DNA of 64,000 nt from Astropecten irregularis (lineage: Eukaryota; Echinodermata; Asteroidea; Paxillosida; Astropectinidae): contig OZ020258.1 in NCBI GenBank assembly GCA_963971285.1, positions 12,916,614 to 12,980,613 on the forward strand, read 5' to 3'. A program made the translations under genes and the position numbers. Of this stretch, positions 22,309-32,772 are shown in pieces; positions within the stretch are counted from its first letter, which is position 1; every line of letters starts with the position of its first letter. The notes beneath the pieces are model-generated. The model did not search any database and was not told where the DNA came from. It was given only the letters and a program-made list of their open reading frames with translations.

Positions 22309-22960
22309 CTCAAAACACGTTCGAACAGTGACTCAAAACACATTCACCAGTGACTTAAAACACGTTCAACAGTGACTCAAAACACGTTCAACAGTGACTT
22401 AAGAAAACACGTTCAAAAGTAACTCAAAACACGTTCAACAGTGACTCAAAACACGTTCAACATTGACTTAAAATACACGTTCAATTGTAACTCAAAACAC
22501 ATTCAACAGTGACTCAAAACACGTTCAACAGTGACTCAAAACACGTTCAACAGTGACTCAAAAAACGTTCAACAGTGACTCAAAACCCGTTTACTTGTGA
22601 CTTAAAACACGTTCAACAGTGACTCAAAAAACGTTCAACAGTGACTCAAAACCCGTTCACTAGTGACTCAAAACACATTCAACAGTGACTTAAAAAAACA
22701 CGTTCAAAAGTAACTCAAAACACATTCAACAGCGACTCAAAGCACGTACAAACACGCTCAGCAATGACTCAAAACACGACCAGCAGTGACTCAATATACC
22801 GTTCTGTTAACATCAGAGCCCGTTCAACAGTGACTCAAAATACTTTCAACTGTGACACAAAACAAAATCTACATGTACGGTGAGTCAAAACACAATCTAC
22901 ATTTACATTGAGTCAAAGCGCATTCGTTGGTGAGTTAAACGCATCCTGACTGAACTAAAA
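22309..22960. repeat. 22-bp minisatellite, roughly 25 units
   Basis: The unit is ACTCAAAACACGTTCAACAG plus TG. Variants include ACTTAAAACACG and ACTCAAAACCCG. Regularity falls off after about 22,800. Diverged CACATTCA-type words continue to about 23,640. There are no unique spacers of constant length, so it is not a CRISPR array. Confidence 0.9.
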
Positions 22961-23201
22961 AAAAACACATCAAACATCCAAAAGCTAAACGCATAAGACA
23001 CATTCAGCGACTACCCAGCCGGCACGTCTATAACCCGTCATCAAAACGCATTAACCTGCCCAGTAAATTACATCCAAGGTCCTTAACACTTCATCCAATA
23101 AAACACACCCAGAAACCAAACACATTCAACAGCCACTAGTCACAGCACATCTACCATCATAATACATATCAATCTGCCAGCAAATTTCATCCAAGGACAA
23201 T

Positions 23202-23433
23202 GGGCCAATTTCATAGAGCTGCTTAGCACAAAAAATCGCTATGCATGAAATTTCTACCTTTATAAAAATAGGATTAACAACCCAATTTCCTGGTGTATCA
23301 CTTGTGATTGTTCTTTTGCCGTTGTTCGCTGACCATGAATATCAAATGGAATTTTCAATGGTGGTTTGTTTTATTGGGCGATACATTTTTGTGCTAAGCA
23401 AATTTGTGTGCTTAACAGATTTATGAAATTGGC
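23202..23433 (+). mobile_element. A MITE, type 1, inside decayed minisatellite DNA
   Basis: It runs from GGGCCAATTTCATAGAGCTG to ACAGATTTATGAAATTGGC. It interrupts ACACATTCAACAGCCACT-type repeat words that occur on both sides, so it inserted after the minisatellite-like DNA formed. Confidence 0.85.
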
Positions 23434-24080
23434 ATCCAATACAACACATCTAGCGGCGCAACACATTCAACAGCCACTACGTCAACCACCATCAACACAT
23501 CAACCTGGCCAGCAAATCCAAAGAACCAAAACACATCCTCCATTAGAACACATTCAGCAGCGAATCCACACAACCATCCACAAGTAAAGCACATCCACTA
23601 ACAACACAAATCCACCAGCAATACCCGTTCAACTCGAATTGAAAATCCACAGCAAGCGTGTTCATCTTAACACTCGCAATCAGATATAATTATTCCCATC
23701 CAAACTGGACGTTTGTTTCCTCGAAAGGTTATTTTCTTGACACGAATCGACCGGGTTCAGTCATCAAATTTCTAGCTTGACGGTCACACATTATTTTTTT
23801 ATAGTTAAGTTGTAAATTTCTCAGGTTTGTTTTTATAGCTGTAGCACAGAAAGGCAATATAAGTCACGTTACATACAGATATCCATAAATTCAGAAGTGT
23901 TTTCAAAAGTATTCCCGTATAGAGTATCTCCAGATATTACTATATTATTATGACATAAATCGCCTCCAATTACAGCATCATAGACACCAGTTGAATGTCA
24001 AGTTGTTTGCAATGAAAATATCAGAAAAACCGTGAACTTATAGTGAACTCGCTTTTTTAAGCAAACTTATTACAAACCTC
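23434..24080. other. Decayed minisatellite words, then unassigned spacer
   Basis: CACATCCA and CATTCAACAGCC words continue to about 23,640. The rest shows nothing recognisable. Confidence 0.5.
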
Positions 24081-24625
24081 TTAAAGGGTTCCTGCAGTGC
24101 TTTTTTCAGTCAGGTTATTTTATTGCCTTTATACAGAGAATATACTGACAGATAATGAATGGCAAGTCTTATTTTGGTTTCAAGCCACCATTTGGTTTTC
24201 ATTTGAATGCATGATCATATGGGTATAAACCAACAGCAAAAGTATAATGAAAACACATAACAAACGAAGAGGCAATCTTGCCCCACGGGAATGGTTTGGC
24301 CAAAAAAATACAACACTAGTTGAGTGAAATGAACATATTCGGCACAATAAAACCCCTTTGAGGAGGAAAAAGGTCTGTCAGAAAACCTATAAAACAACCC
24401 CAACTTTTCGTACACAAATAAATTGGGTTACTGCTCTCAGTTACTCAGATGACGTCACAGTTTTGCTCATGAATATGGAAAGTTTAATTAGCATAATACC
24501 AAAAAAACTGTTGATAAATAATCCTGAAACAGTGTGAGGAAGTGGGTAAAATCAACGGCCCCATAAAGAAGTTGCTTTTTGTCACATGTTCAAGCCATAA
24601 TATTCCTATTGCAGAGACCCTTTAA
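24081..24625. mobile_element. J element, TTAA-bounded, 545 bp
   Basis: The left end TTAAAGGGTTCCTGCAGTGC and the right end, whose complement reads TTAAAGGGTCTCTGCAATAG, are imperfect inverted repeats starting at TTAA. It encodes no transposase. Only one copy is present. The boundary logic matches the B, D and E families. Confidence 0.6.
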
Positions 24626-25792
24626 AGATCTTGGGTTTTACTTCATCCGTTATAACTCTTATCATGTCTTACAATTTTCGTTACATATTGATTATTGGTT
24701 CTAAAAACGAATTTGGTACGCATGGTACTCTTATACAGGTTTTTCTATTTAGCAATGTCAGTTTATAGTCTCATTTAAGTCTTCCTACGCGAAACACGAT
24801 TTAAGTGTTGAATTAATTTGGTATAAATTGATGATAACAGCGATTATTAATGAATATCATGGAAATTCTTATAGTTTTGCCATGATCCAACGAATATACC
24901 CACAAAATGTGTATTTTTCTATGTTACCGCAATAAATTAAAGGAATATACCCATCCATCTCCATTTGGCGTGCTACGTGTACAGTTGTTGCTTTAAAGGT
25001 GTAAAAATAGATTTACACCGTAGTATACGTTTTACGTACAGTCATGTACATTGCCTATCTACGTGGTATTTCTTTCGCCATGTCGAGCTCAATTCCGCTC
25101 GTGGTTGTGCTATAGTGAAGTACACGGACTCCATGACATAGCACCAGCTGCGCCTGTCGTTATGAATGTCAGGGTATAGGCCCTATACCAGCGGCCAATA
25201 TCAATAATTCAGTTTTTCAATGGCTCATTAATACTCCATTATTTGTCAATAATTCATGCGATGGTTTCCATAGGAAAAAATATACTGGGCGTTAATGGAT
25301 GGCTTTACTATCAGGGAAATATTTGGAGCGTAAAAACGCTGAGAAAAAAAGACTGATGGGAAATTTGGGGAGAATTGACATCAAAAAAAAAAATATGGAA
25401 ATTATTTTTTTCAGTTTTGAATGAGTGTTTTAGGCATTCACATTTGGAATTTTGACAATTTTACGAAGACATTCTTATAGAGCTTGCCACTGTTTTCATT
25501 TTTATTTTCGTTAGATAATGTACAGATATTTGTGACAGGGTTGAAACAAATGGCAGAATGCATGTTGGGCAGCCAAGGAAACATGTTTTGTGTAAAACGC
25601 TTTGAGTCATTTCCCCCCCTTTTTACAGGTGACACATCAGTCGGTCAAGTAAGCACATTATTTTTAAGGTTGTGTTTATTTGCCGACGTTATTGAACGAG
25701 ACACGTTTTCCAGTCACCATAGTATTTATATGTGTTATCACATAATGTGGTGTAAAATGTAGTGTAGTGGTCAAGCCTTGCAAAACCTGCTG
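24626..25792. other. Unassigned spacer
   Basis: No gene or recurring repeat is recognised. Open frames near 25,438-25,762 overlap on opposite strands and show no domain features. Confidence 0.5.
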
Positions 25793-26295
25793 TTAAAGGT
25801 AGTATCATACTTTGGAAGCATACCGAAACAGAAATCCTCACAGATTTACCTGTAACTTACAGGGTATAAAGATGGTGATGGTAGAAACATACCGTGAAAC
25901 GTTTTCTGCCTAAAATGCTATATATTTATCAAAAAAAGAGTAAAATCAGTGACCATTATTTTTGATCTTTTAAAGATTAAAAATACTGTGGCCGCTAGTC
26001 ACTGTTTTCTCAAAAAGTGGGCACCACATGGGACTCAAATTTTAACAGATGGCTGAAATGCTATATTTATCCAGAAAAGAGTAAAACCAGTGACCACAAT
26101 TATTTTGATCTTTTAAAGATCCAAAATAAAAGAGAAAAGACTTAAGAAATACTGTGGCCGTTTTTCACTGTTTTCTCAAAAGGTGTGCACCGTATGGGAC
26201 TGAAATTTTCACAGATGACTGTTGCTGTATCTGTCTTGATATTTTTGCCCATGAATCTGTATTTCTTTGACAAAAACCGAAGTAAATATTACCTT
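25793..26295 (+). mobile_element. B1 MITE with internal tandem duplication
   Basis: The left end TTAAAGGTAGTATCATACTT is intact. The right end is decayed (AGTAAATATTACCTTA). The central block from the TGCTATAT-like start to the GGGACT-AAATTTT block occurs twice (about 25,911-26,050 and 26,054-26,210), which makes this the longest B1 copy. The second block retains GACTTAAGAAATACTGTGG, which the first has lost. Confidence 0.8.
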
Positions 26296-26640
26296 ACTAT
26301 GAGTCTAGGTTTACGCAAATATAACTGGTCTCATGGTAAACAGTTTGCACTTGCTTATTCTGTCCAAAATTGGCCTTTTCTGGGGTTTTTTAAAAGACAT
26401 CTCAAACCTGTCCTTGATTTTTCCAAATGTCTTTGATTCTGTTAAAGGTCACCTTTAAGAGACGCTGACACAGAATGTCATATTGTTTTATATGAGAAAT
26501 GAAACCCAAGATTCACAGTTGATATTAAAACAGTGATATTATATGTGACATTTAATGAAAGACGTTTTCAGTCATTCCCAACTTAACTACTTTTGATCAG
26601 CAACCAAATCTAAATGACATTTTAGAATAACGTCAACATA
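26296..26640. other. Unassigned spacer
   Basis: No gene or recurring repeat is recognised. Confidence 0.5.
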
Positions 26641-26925
26641 TGGCTGGATAGCTCAATTGGTAAAGCGCCGGTACCGGTATTCCTGGGATTGCAGGTTCGA
26701 ATCCCTCTTCAGACAATTTTCTTTAAAGGCAGCGTACAGGTTTTGCAAGGCTTTCTAAAAAAAATATTGAGTTTGAGACAGAAATTGGACTCAACATTTC
26801 GTAAACAGTGCAAACAGTCACCATGGGAAATCTTGGTTCATCAGATGCTGGGTTTTTCAAGCAAATCAAGATTTAGTATCTTTTAAGAAATATCGTTCGT
26901 CTGAACGATTTAGTAGCATTTCGAA
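26641..26925 (+). mobile_element. tRNA-derived SINE, family C, best copy
   Basis: The head has box A TAGCTCAATTGG and box B GGTTCGAATCC, with a possible 7-bp acceptor stem (GGCTGGA against TTCAGAC, one mismatch). The T stem and anticodon stem are mismatched, so this is not a working tRNA. The body (TTTGAGACAGAAATTGGACT, CAAACAGTCACC, TTGGTTCATCAGATGCTGG) matches the minus-strand copy at 11,443-11,742. Confidence 0.8.
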
Positions 26926-27676
26926 AGCGTGGTGTAACCGTGAAGGATTCGGAAGGGGAAGATTATTCCGGCCGTATTTCTGCTTTCCAGATGAACAAAA
27001 CGTAAAAAGGTACATGAAACAAAGTCTGTAAGGAAGTTTAAGACCTTCACTTCTGTTTAAGTACCAAATTCAGCCAAGACGCAAATCTTTGCAAAGATCC
27101 TATATGCTCTCCCTTTAACAATAAATTGAAAGAAATTTCAATACTGTAAGAAGTATCCGTGATAGAAATCCATGGTTATCGAGTAAACTACTGGTGATTT
27201 GCATAACTGTCTTGGCAGTAAACACTTGATATTGATTAAGGGAAATGGCAATATCACAATGTAGAAAAGGCCTATACAGTTTCGCTGTTAGTCCGTCAGC
27301 ACATGCATGTATGTTCAAGTTCACCGCAGCATATTTTCATATGCGACTGGCAATAGAAATTAACCTCGATAAATTTAGAAATACATAATTTAATCAATCG
27401 TTCAAGGCTGACCTCTTTTTTTTTTTACCACAGAACTGCAGGAACGGCATTATTAAGTTATTGATACGAATAAAATATTCGTCAGTATACTCAGTTTTAG
27501 TATCCAATACTGGTCACCCCTTGAATTTTCATTGCGAGTTGAGCAATTTCCGTTGCTTGCAGTGCTGTAAATATTTTCCCATTCTTCAAGTTCAATGTCG
27601 ACCTGTCGGTTCGTTTAATTGTTTTGCTATATCTGACAGAAAAACAAAAAAGGAGACAAGTCCGTAGGCCTATTGT
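26926..27676. other. Unassigned spacer
   Basis: No gene or recurring repeat is recognised. Confidence 0.5.
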
Positions 27677-28002
27677 CAGGCGCGGTTCTAGATCCAACAT
27701 TTTTGGGGGGCTAGAAGAACCATTATTTTTTATTTTTTTTTTGGGGGGGGGGGGCTAGAAGACCCAATATTTTGGGTTCTTCTAACACTCGCTTCTGCTA
27801 TGTCTTATTAGGGGTCGAAAAACATGCACATAATAGGCCACTCAACGCGTTTTTATGTAATTGGCGCTTAATAACTGACAAAATCCATTATTTTTAAGAT
27901 TTTTTTTTTCACTTGCATTTTTTTGGGGGGCTAGACAAAATGTTGGGGGGGGGGGGGCTACAGCCCCCCTAACCCCCCCCCCCCCCGGTAGAACCGCGCC
28001 TG
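27677..28002. mobile_element. hAT-like MITE
   Basis: The terminal inverted repeats are CAGGCGCGGTTCTA on the left and TAGAACCGCGCCTG on the right. The flanks CCTATTGT (27,669-27,676) and CCTACTTT (28,003-28,010) agree at 6 of 8 positions, consistent with an aged 8-bp target duplication. The interior has G-runs and C-runs with GGGGGGCTAGA words. The CAGG start and 8-bp duplication point to the hAT superfamily. Confidence 0.75.
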
Positions 28003-28063
28003 CCTACTTTTTTCGGATGATTCACAATTTCGGCTGATTTCAAGGGGAGATTACTCTGCCATA

Positions 28064-28300
28064 GGGCGTTTTCGAAACGGAGGCTCAGGCTCCGTTTCAG
28101 GCTCCAGCTCCATTTCGTGAATCCATTCTAAAATAACAGGTATCAAAATAGAGACGTTTGGCTGCGGTTCTGAAGTATTCTCTAGTATGAAATGGAAAAC
28201 AGAGCTTCGGTTTCAATGAAAAACCACAACCTTTTTTCAGCATATGGATGACAGAGATGGAGCCTGAGCCTGAGCCTGAACCTCCGTTTCGAAAACGCCC
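28064..28300 (+). mobile_element. G MITE, copy before the assembly gap
   Basis: The ends GGGCGTTTTCGAAACGGAGG and CCTCCGTTTCGAAAACGCCC are a 20-bp exact inverted repeat. The GGCTCAGGCTCC and GAGCCTGAGCC words extend them. Confidence 0.9.
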
Positions 28301-28425
28301 TCAGACAGAAGAAAAGAGAAGTTGACTTAGGTTGTCCTTGAAAACTTTCATCACAATAAATAAGTCAGTGAAGATGCAAGTTATTATTATTATTATTTAT
28401 TATTATTATCTATTTCTGGTAGTGA

Positions 28426-28625
28426 NNNNNNNNNNNNNNNNNNNNNNNNNNNNNNNNNNNNNNNNNNNNNNNNNNNNNNNNNNNNNNNNNNNNNNNNNNN
28501 NNNNNNNNNNNNNNNNNNNNNNNNNNNNNNNNNNNNNNNNNNNNNNNNNNNNNNNNNNNNNNNNNNNNNNNNNNNNNNNNNNNNNNNNNNNNNNNNNNNN
28601 NNNNNNNNNNNNNNNNNNNNNNNNN
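28426..28625. other. 200-N assembly gap
   Basis: Exactly 200 N bases, a placeholder length. The flanks overlap, so the true gap may be zero or negative. Confidence 0.99.
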
Positions 28626-28841
28626 GTTTCAGGCTCCAGCTCCATTTCGTGAATCCATTCTAAAATAAAGGGTATCAAAATAGTGGCTTTGGCTGCGGTG
28701 CTGAAGAAGATTCTCTAGAATGAAATGGAAAACAGAGTTTCGGCTTCAATGAAAAACCACAACCTATATTTTCAGCATATGGATGTCAGAGCTGGAGCCT
28801 GAGCCTGAGCCTGAGCCTGAGCCTCTGTTTCGAAAACGCCC
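28626..28841 (+). mobile_element. G MITE, copy after the gap, left end not assembled
   Basis: It starts inside the element right after the N run and ends with TCTGTTTCGAAAACGCCC. It is probably the other allele of the copy at 28,064. Confidence 0.85.
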
Positions 28842-28974
28842 TCAGACAGAAGGAAAGAGAAGTTAACATTCGGTGTCCTTGAAAATCTTCATCACAATAA
28901 ATAAGTCAGTGTAGATACAAGTTATTGTCATTTTTTACTATTATTATTTATTTCTGGTAATGAAACCAAGGATT

Positions 28975-29215
28975 CGTCAAAAGCGCCCTAGGCACTGTAG
29001 CTCGCAAACCTGATGAAACCTTTTAAGGAAAGATGATGATAAGAAGATACATTTTTAGAGTTGGGAGGAAAACCCTAGAGTAATATTCTGGGTAAAACCC
29101 ACAGAATCAGGTAGGGACTGGAAACCCAGCCCACTAGTGAACCGAGCCGGACTTGGACCCTGTCCACCAGAGGTGAAAGGTGAGGAAAGAACCGCTACGC
29201 CAACCTGACTCCAAT
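28975..29215 (-). mobile_element. tRNA-derived SINE
   Basis: The minus strand gives a box-A-like TTGGCGTAGCGG near 29,200 and a box-B-like GGTCCAAGTCC near 29,155. A body follows with GGGTTTTACCCAGAATATTA and GGTTTTCCTCCCAACTC. The end lies toward 28,975 with AGTGCCTAGGGCGCTT. It resembles common marine invertebrate SINEs. There is a single copy in this window. Confidence 0.65.
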
Positions 29216-29345
29216 AGTCGTGATTTTGTGCCATTTCCCCCTCAATACAACACTTATAAGACTCGTAACTCAGCAGCGAACTATTTGGACCTTTTTCAAA
29301 TGCATCTGAAGCGCAAAAAAAAAACCTGGAAACCGTATTTCAATG

Positions 29346-29894
29346 TTAAAGGTTTACTGTAATCAAATTTGGGAAAGGGGTGAAAGTGCTTTTAATTTTT
29401 GCTTAATACATAATTAAAATTATGTTTCTATGTAAGTGCTTAAATTTCACCCGAAAGTTACAAAATCAGTACATGTACGCCCCGCCCCTAAAAAGTCTCC
29501 CTTGCAACTGATCCACTCAACAATAGCATGTGACGTCACCTACAGATCTAGTATAAGGTGCATTCGTTTAGCTAATACAGATCAGCTCTCACTAGAAATT
29601 GTCGTGCTATACTGCACAAAACAAGCGAGAGAATCGGGACGAGGTTGACTTGTGTCGACCCGGGGGAGCTGAACGAATGCACCCATTGGCTGGCACCACA
29701 GTATACTGCGTGACATGCTGCATGTGACGTAAGCAAGGTTTTTCGTCGCGAAAAGTGCTAAATTATGGGTCTAAAATACCTCCGTTTTCTAATATACAAT
29801 ATTTTTTAGCACAAACAATGAAAGACAGGTTGAGTTCTATAACAATACAGGTGAATTTAACTACATATCAGTTTTGAGCAGAGTAAACCTTTAA
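29346..29894 (+). mobile_element. D MITE, copy 1, carrying a nested MITE
   Basis: The ends TTAAAGGTTTACTGTAATC and GAGTAAACCTTTAA are inverted repeats bounded by TTAA. The body (CAGTACATGTACGCCCCG, CAACAATAGCATGTGACGTC, CACCACAGTATACTGCGTG, GTAAGCAAGGTTTTTCGTCG) matches copy 2 at 46,855. A 127-bp element interrupts it at 29,557-29,683. The right TTAA is shared with the next B1. Confidence 0.85.
29557..29683. mobile_element. 127-bp MITE nested in D
   Basis: The ends GGTGCATTCGTTTAGCT and AGCTGAACGAATGCACC are 17-bp inverted repeats with one mismatch. Copy 2 of D lacks this segment at the matching place (CTAGTATAGGCTCGCACCAC), so that copy is the empty site. Confidence 0.85.
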
Positions 29895-30254
29895 ATGTAG
29901 TATCATTCTTTGGTAAGAAACCAAAACAAAAATGTTCTAATATTTACGTATAACTTACAGGGACGGTATGAAGATGGTGCTGGTAGAAACATACCGTTAA
30001 AACGTGTCCGCCTGAAATGGTGTATTTATCCAGAAATTAGTAAAACAACGACCGAAAATCTTTTAAAAGATCAACAATAAAAGAGAAAAGACTTAAGAAA
30101 TACTGTGGCTGTTTTTCACAGTTTTCTAAAACAGTGGGCACCGTATGGGACTGACATTTTCACAGATGACCGTTACTGTATCTTCCTTGACATTTTTGCT
30201 CATGAATCTGTATTTCTTTGATAAAAACCAAAGTATGATATTACCTTTAAATTG
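29891..30254 (+). mobile_element. B1 MITE abutting D
   Basis: It begins TTAAATGTAGTATCATTCTT, using the TTAA that ends the D element, and finishes AGTATGATATTACCTTTAA. The interior is typical except for a short loss at the central GATC hairpin. Confidence 0.85.
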
Positions 30255-32772
30255 CTCACCCGCGCAAAGAAGGACTTGTGGCACTGTTTCTGCGCATCTA
30301 CGCCATCTTTGACATTTCCCGTCGACCGTCAGATGAGAGGAACTGGTCCATCGAAACGCAACAACAGACAGGAAACATGCTTTGTATCCGTGTGGGTTTC
30401 TTTTCACTGACAGCAAGGCTATACAGCTATTAGGTGAAGCAGCAAGCGATTGCGATGTTTGACCGATCGCCTAATTAAATCCTTCCCGCTGCCTGCTTCT
30501 TTTTTTGGGCGGGAAAAGGCCAAGTAGGTGCTCCTTGGAACACCCAATCATTGACTTGCCTTACGGGTGCTCCCGGTCATCTATTTGTATTAACTCCCAG
30601 CGGTGGAGAATCGGCGCATACAGGTTTAAAGAGCAGCAAATTATGAGAATGGATGGAAATTCCTCCACTTGTCTCACGAGGACCTCAAGCCCTTAAACCC
30701 TCCAGCCGTATCGATCCTTCGCTCATTATCATTGAAATTAATCTTTGCAAATGCTGACATGATTCAGGAAGGCTGTGCACGTGTTAACGCACGTCTGTTC
30801 TTTATCTAATTCCTGTCATTTTGTCCATTGGCTGTACTAAATTAATTAGGAATGCAATCATCCAAATGTTGACCAGTATCAAAGAAGGATTGTCTGTCTT
30901 TGAGGAAAGAAAAGCCAGAACTCTAAGATATCTGATACATGTATTATGAACGATTAATACCACCACTGCTATATAAATGTATATCTTATTCTAATTGGTA
31001 GAGTAAGAGCTTGGTCTACCTTTTCATTAATGTGTGTTTTTTAAGTATAAGTCATTGATTCTTGCAAAAAATTAATTTCTGCCAATGTATCTCATGAAAT
31101 CTTATAAATAAAACCTTTCATCTAATAAAATATAAAGCAGTGTTTTAATTTAATATGCTCAGTTTCCTCTTCATATTGCCTTTTCTATTTAGCCTTCATC
31201 TTGAGTGACCTTCTTTCATAGGCCTTGTGTTGAGCGATTAACATTACATAATTTATGATCTTTAAAACAGATTTAGGATCGACCAAAGGGAAATGATAGC
31301 TCAGTTTCCGTGTGAAAGCTTACTGTTTATAAGGTTAATACCAATACCAGTTTTTCTGAATTCAAAATAGTTCCCTTTTAATTCTACTATCATTGAGTCA
31401 ACCGCTTCGGTGTACATGTACCTTGAGTTCAAAAACACCTTGGCTGATTTCGATCGCAGCAATCGAAATTTCGCAATAAAAGGGAACGTATACACGTAAC
31501 AACATTATAAACCATTCCCATCGTTTGCTCGGAAAAGCGAAAAGCGATTTTGATGAAGATTTCATAAGTCGAACCTTCGACTTTGGTACCATACCGGTGA
31601 TTTACATACTAAGCTTTATTTTCATGTAGGCAGTGTTCTAAACTGTCAATTATTATTTAATTTTTTTGCGAGCCTGAAGCCAATAGAACCACATTATAAC
31701 ATCTCTAGAAATAATTAGAAACAACGTTGCAAACGTTAAATTGGGCAAGAATTTTATTTTTAAATGGACAAATGCAGTAGTCCATTTGGTCTGGCTTGTG
31801 TAAATGTACAGTTGTAGTGAGTGTGAAGCATTGAATATTTGCCTGAAGAATGAAAGCGCTTCTATTTTTAGACGCGAATTGAAAATGTAAAAAACACCTA
31901 TGAAGCGACATCATTTTTCACATATCATTTATATCACTATGTTTCATTACGACTTTGAAAGTAGGGTAAGGTCACTCGAAGCCGGTTAACAGAAATTTGA
32001 CCAATATCACGCCGATGCTGCGTACCAGTCAACAAAGTACTGAACACGCATGGAATGTTAGCTGGTAACCTGCCTTGAAGCAGAACTTGTTTGTGATTAT
32101 ATTGTATACCCGTGTCGTGAAACTGGAAGGGTGATGTTATTGCTTCAGTAGAAAGCTTTTCATCGAGTTTTTTTGTGTTATGTCACTGGAAGGGGATGAA
32201 AAAAAAACTAAGCTGATTGGAGCACACGTTGGTTTCACAGTGAATCATCCCAATGTATGACGCTGTCTTTGTAAATTCACTGATGCTCGCCCTGCAACTT
32301 CCTGTCTGCTCCATCATCTCAACAACCTCGTAATCAAATTTCACTATTCACTGGTGCTGACTACATCTCATGCACGTAGATTTTTCTTACTGACGGCATG
32401 TAAAGATACCGATAACAAAATCAGTTCAAAACACGGGGGCCATCGTAGCCATCTAAACCCATCTCGCGTGGACAATGTCTGTTGGCAGTGAACGGTGTGT
32501 TTATTACGTGCATTTTGCTCAGTTTAGATGTTGGAAGATTGAGATTTTTTACAGCTACCACGGTGCGGACATGCCCAAGTTAACTGCCCCATTAGTCACC
32601 TTCACTTCACTTCACTCTCCGGTCTTGAATTTCAGATATATCTAATGGATGACACAATTATCTCTGTGCCGTACATGGTATGGTGTGTGTGTTATTACTC
32701 CTACACATTCCTCCTCAACCGCCACTCCTGCTATCCGTCAATCTATCTTCATATTCACATGCTTGAATTAGT
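30255..32772. other. Unassigned, 2.5 kb free of the recurring repeats
   Basis: No copy of the window's MITE families and no supportable exon is found. Open frames are under 97 codons. It is one of the longer single-copy-looking stretches. Confidence 0.5.

Larger units (their letters stand above)
28094..28963 (+). repeat. Overlapping duplicated sequence on both sides of the gap
   Basis: Positions 28,094-28,425 and 28,626-28,963 are near copies in the same orientation. Both begin at GTTTCAGGCTCCAGCTCCAT, pass through the G MITE end, the shared flank TCATCACAATAAATAAGTCA and a TTATTA-rich tract, and reach TTTCTGGTARTGA. The contig before the gap ends, and the contig after it begins, inside the same segment. 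Unmerged alleles are the likely explanation. Confidence 0.85.

Noticed and set aside
22309-22960. CRISPR-like array
   Set aside because: The units are contiguous, short and degenerate with no unique spacers, and the genome is clearly eukaryotic.
26641-26715. Functional tRNA gene
   Set aside because: Box A and box B are good, but the anticodon and T stems are mismatched, and the downstream body is shared with another SINE copy.
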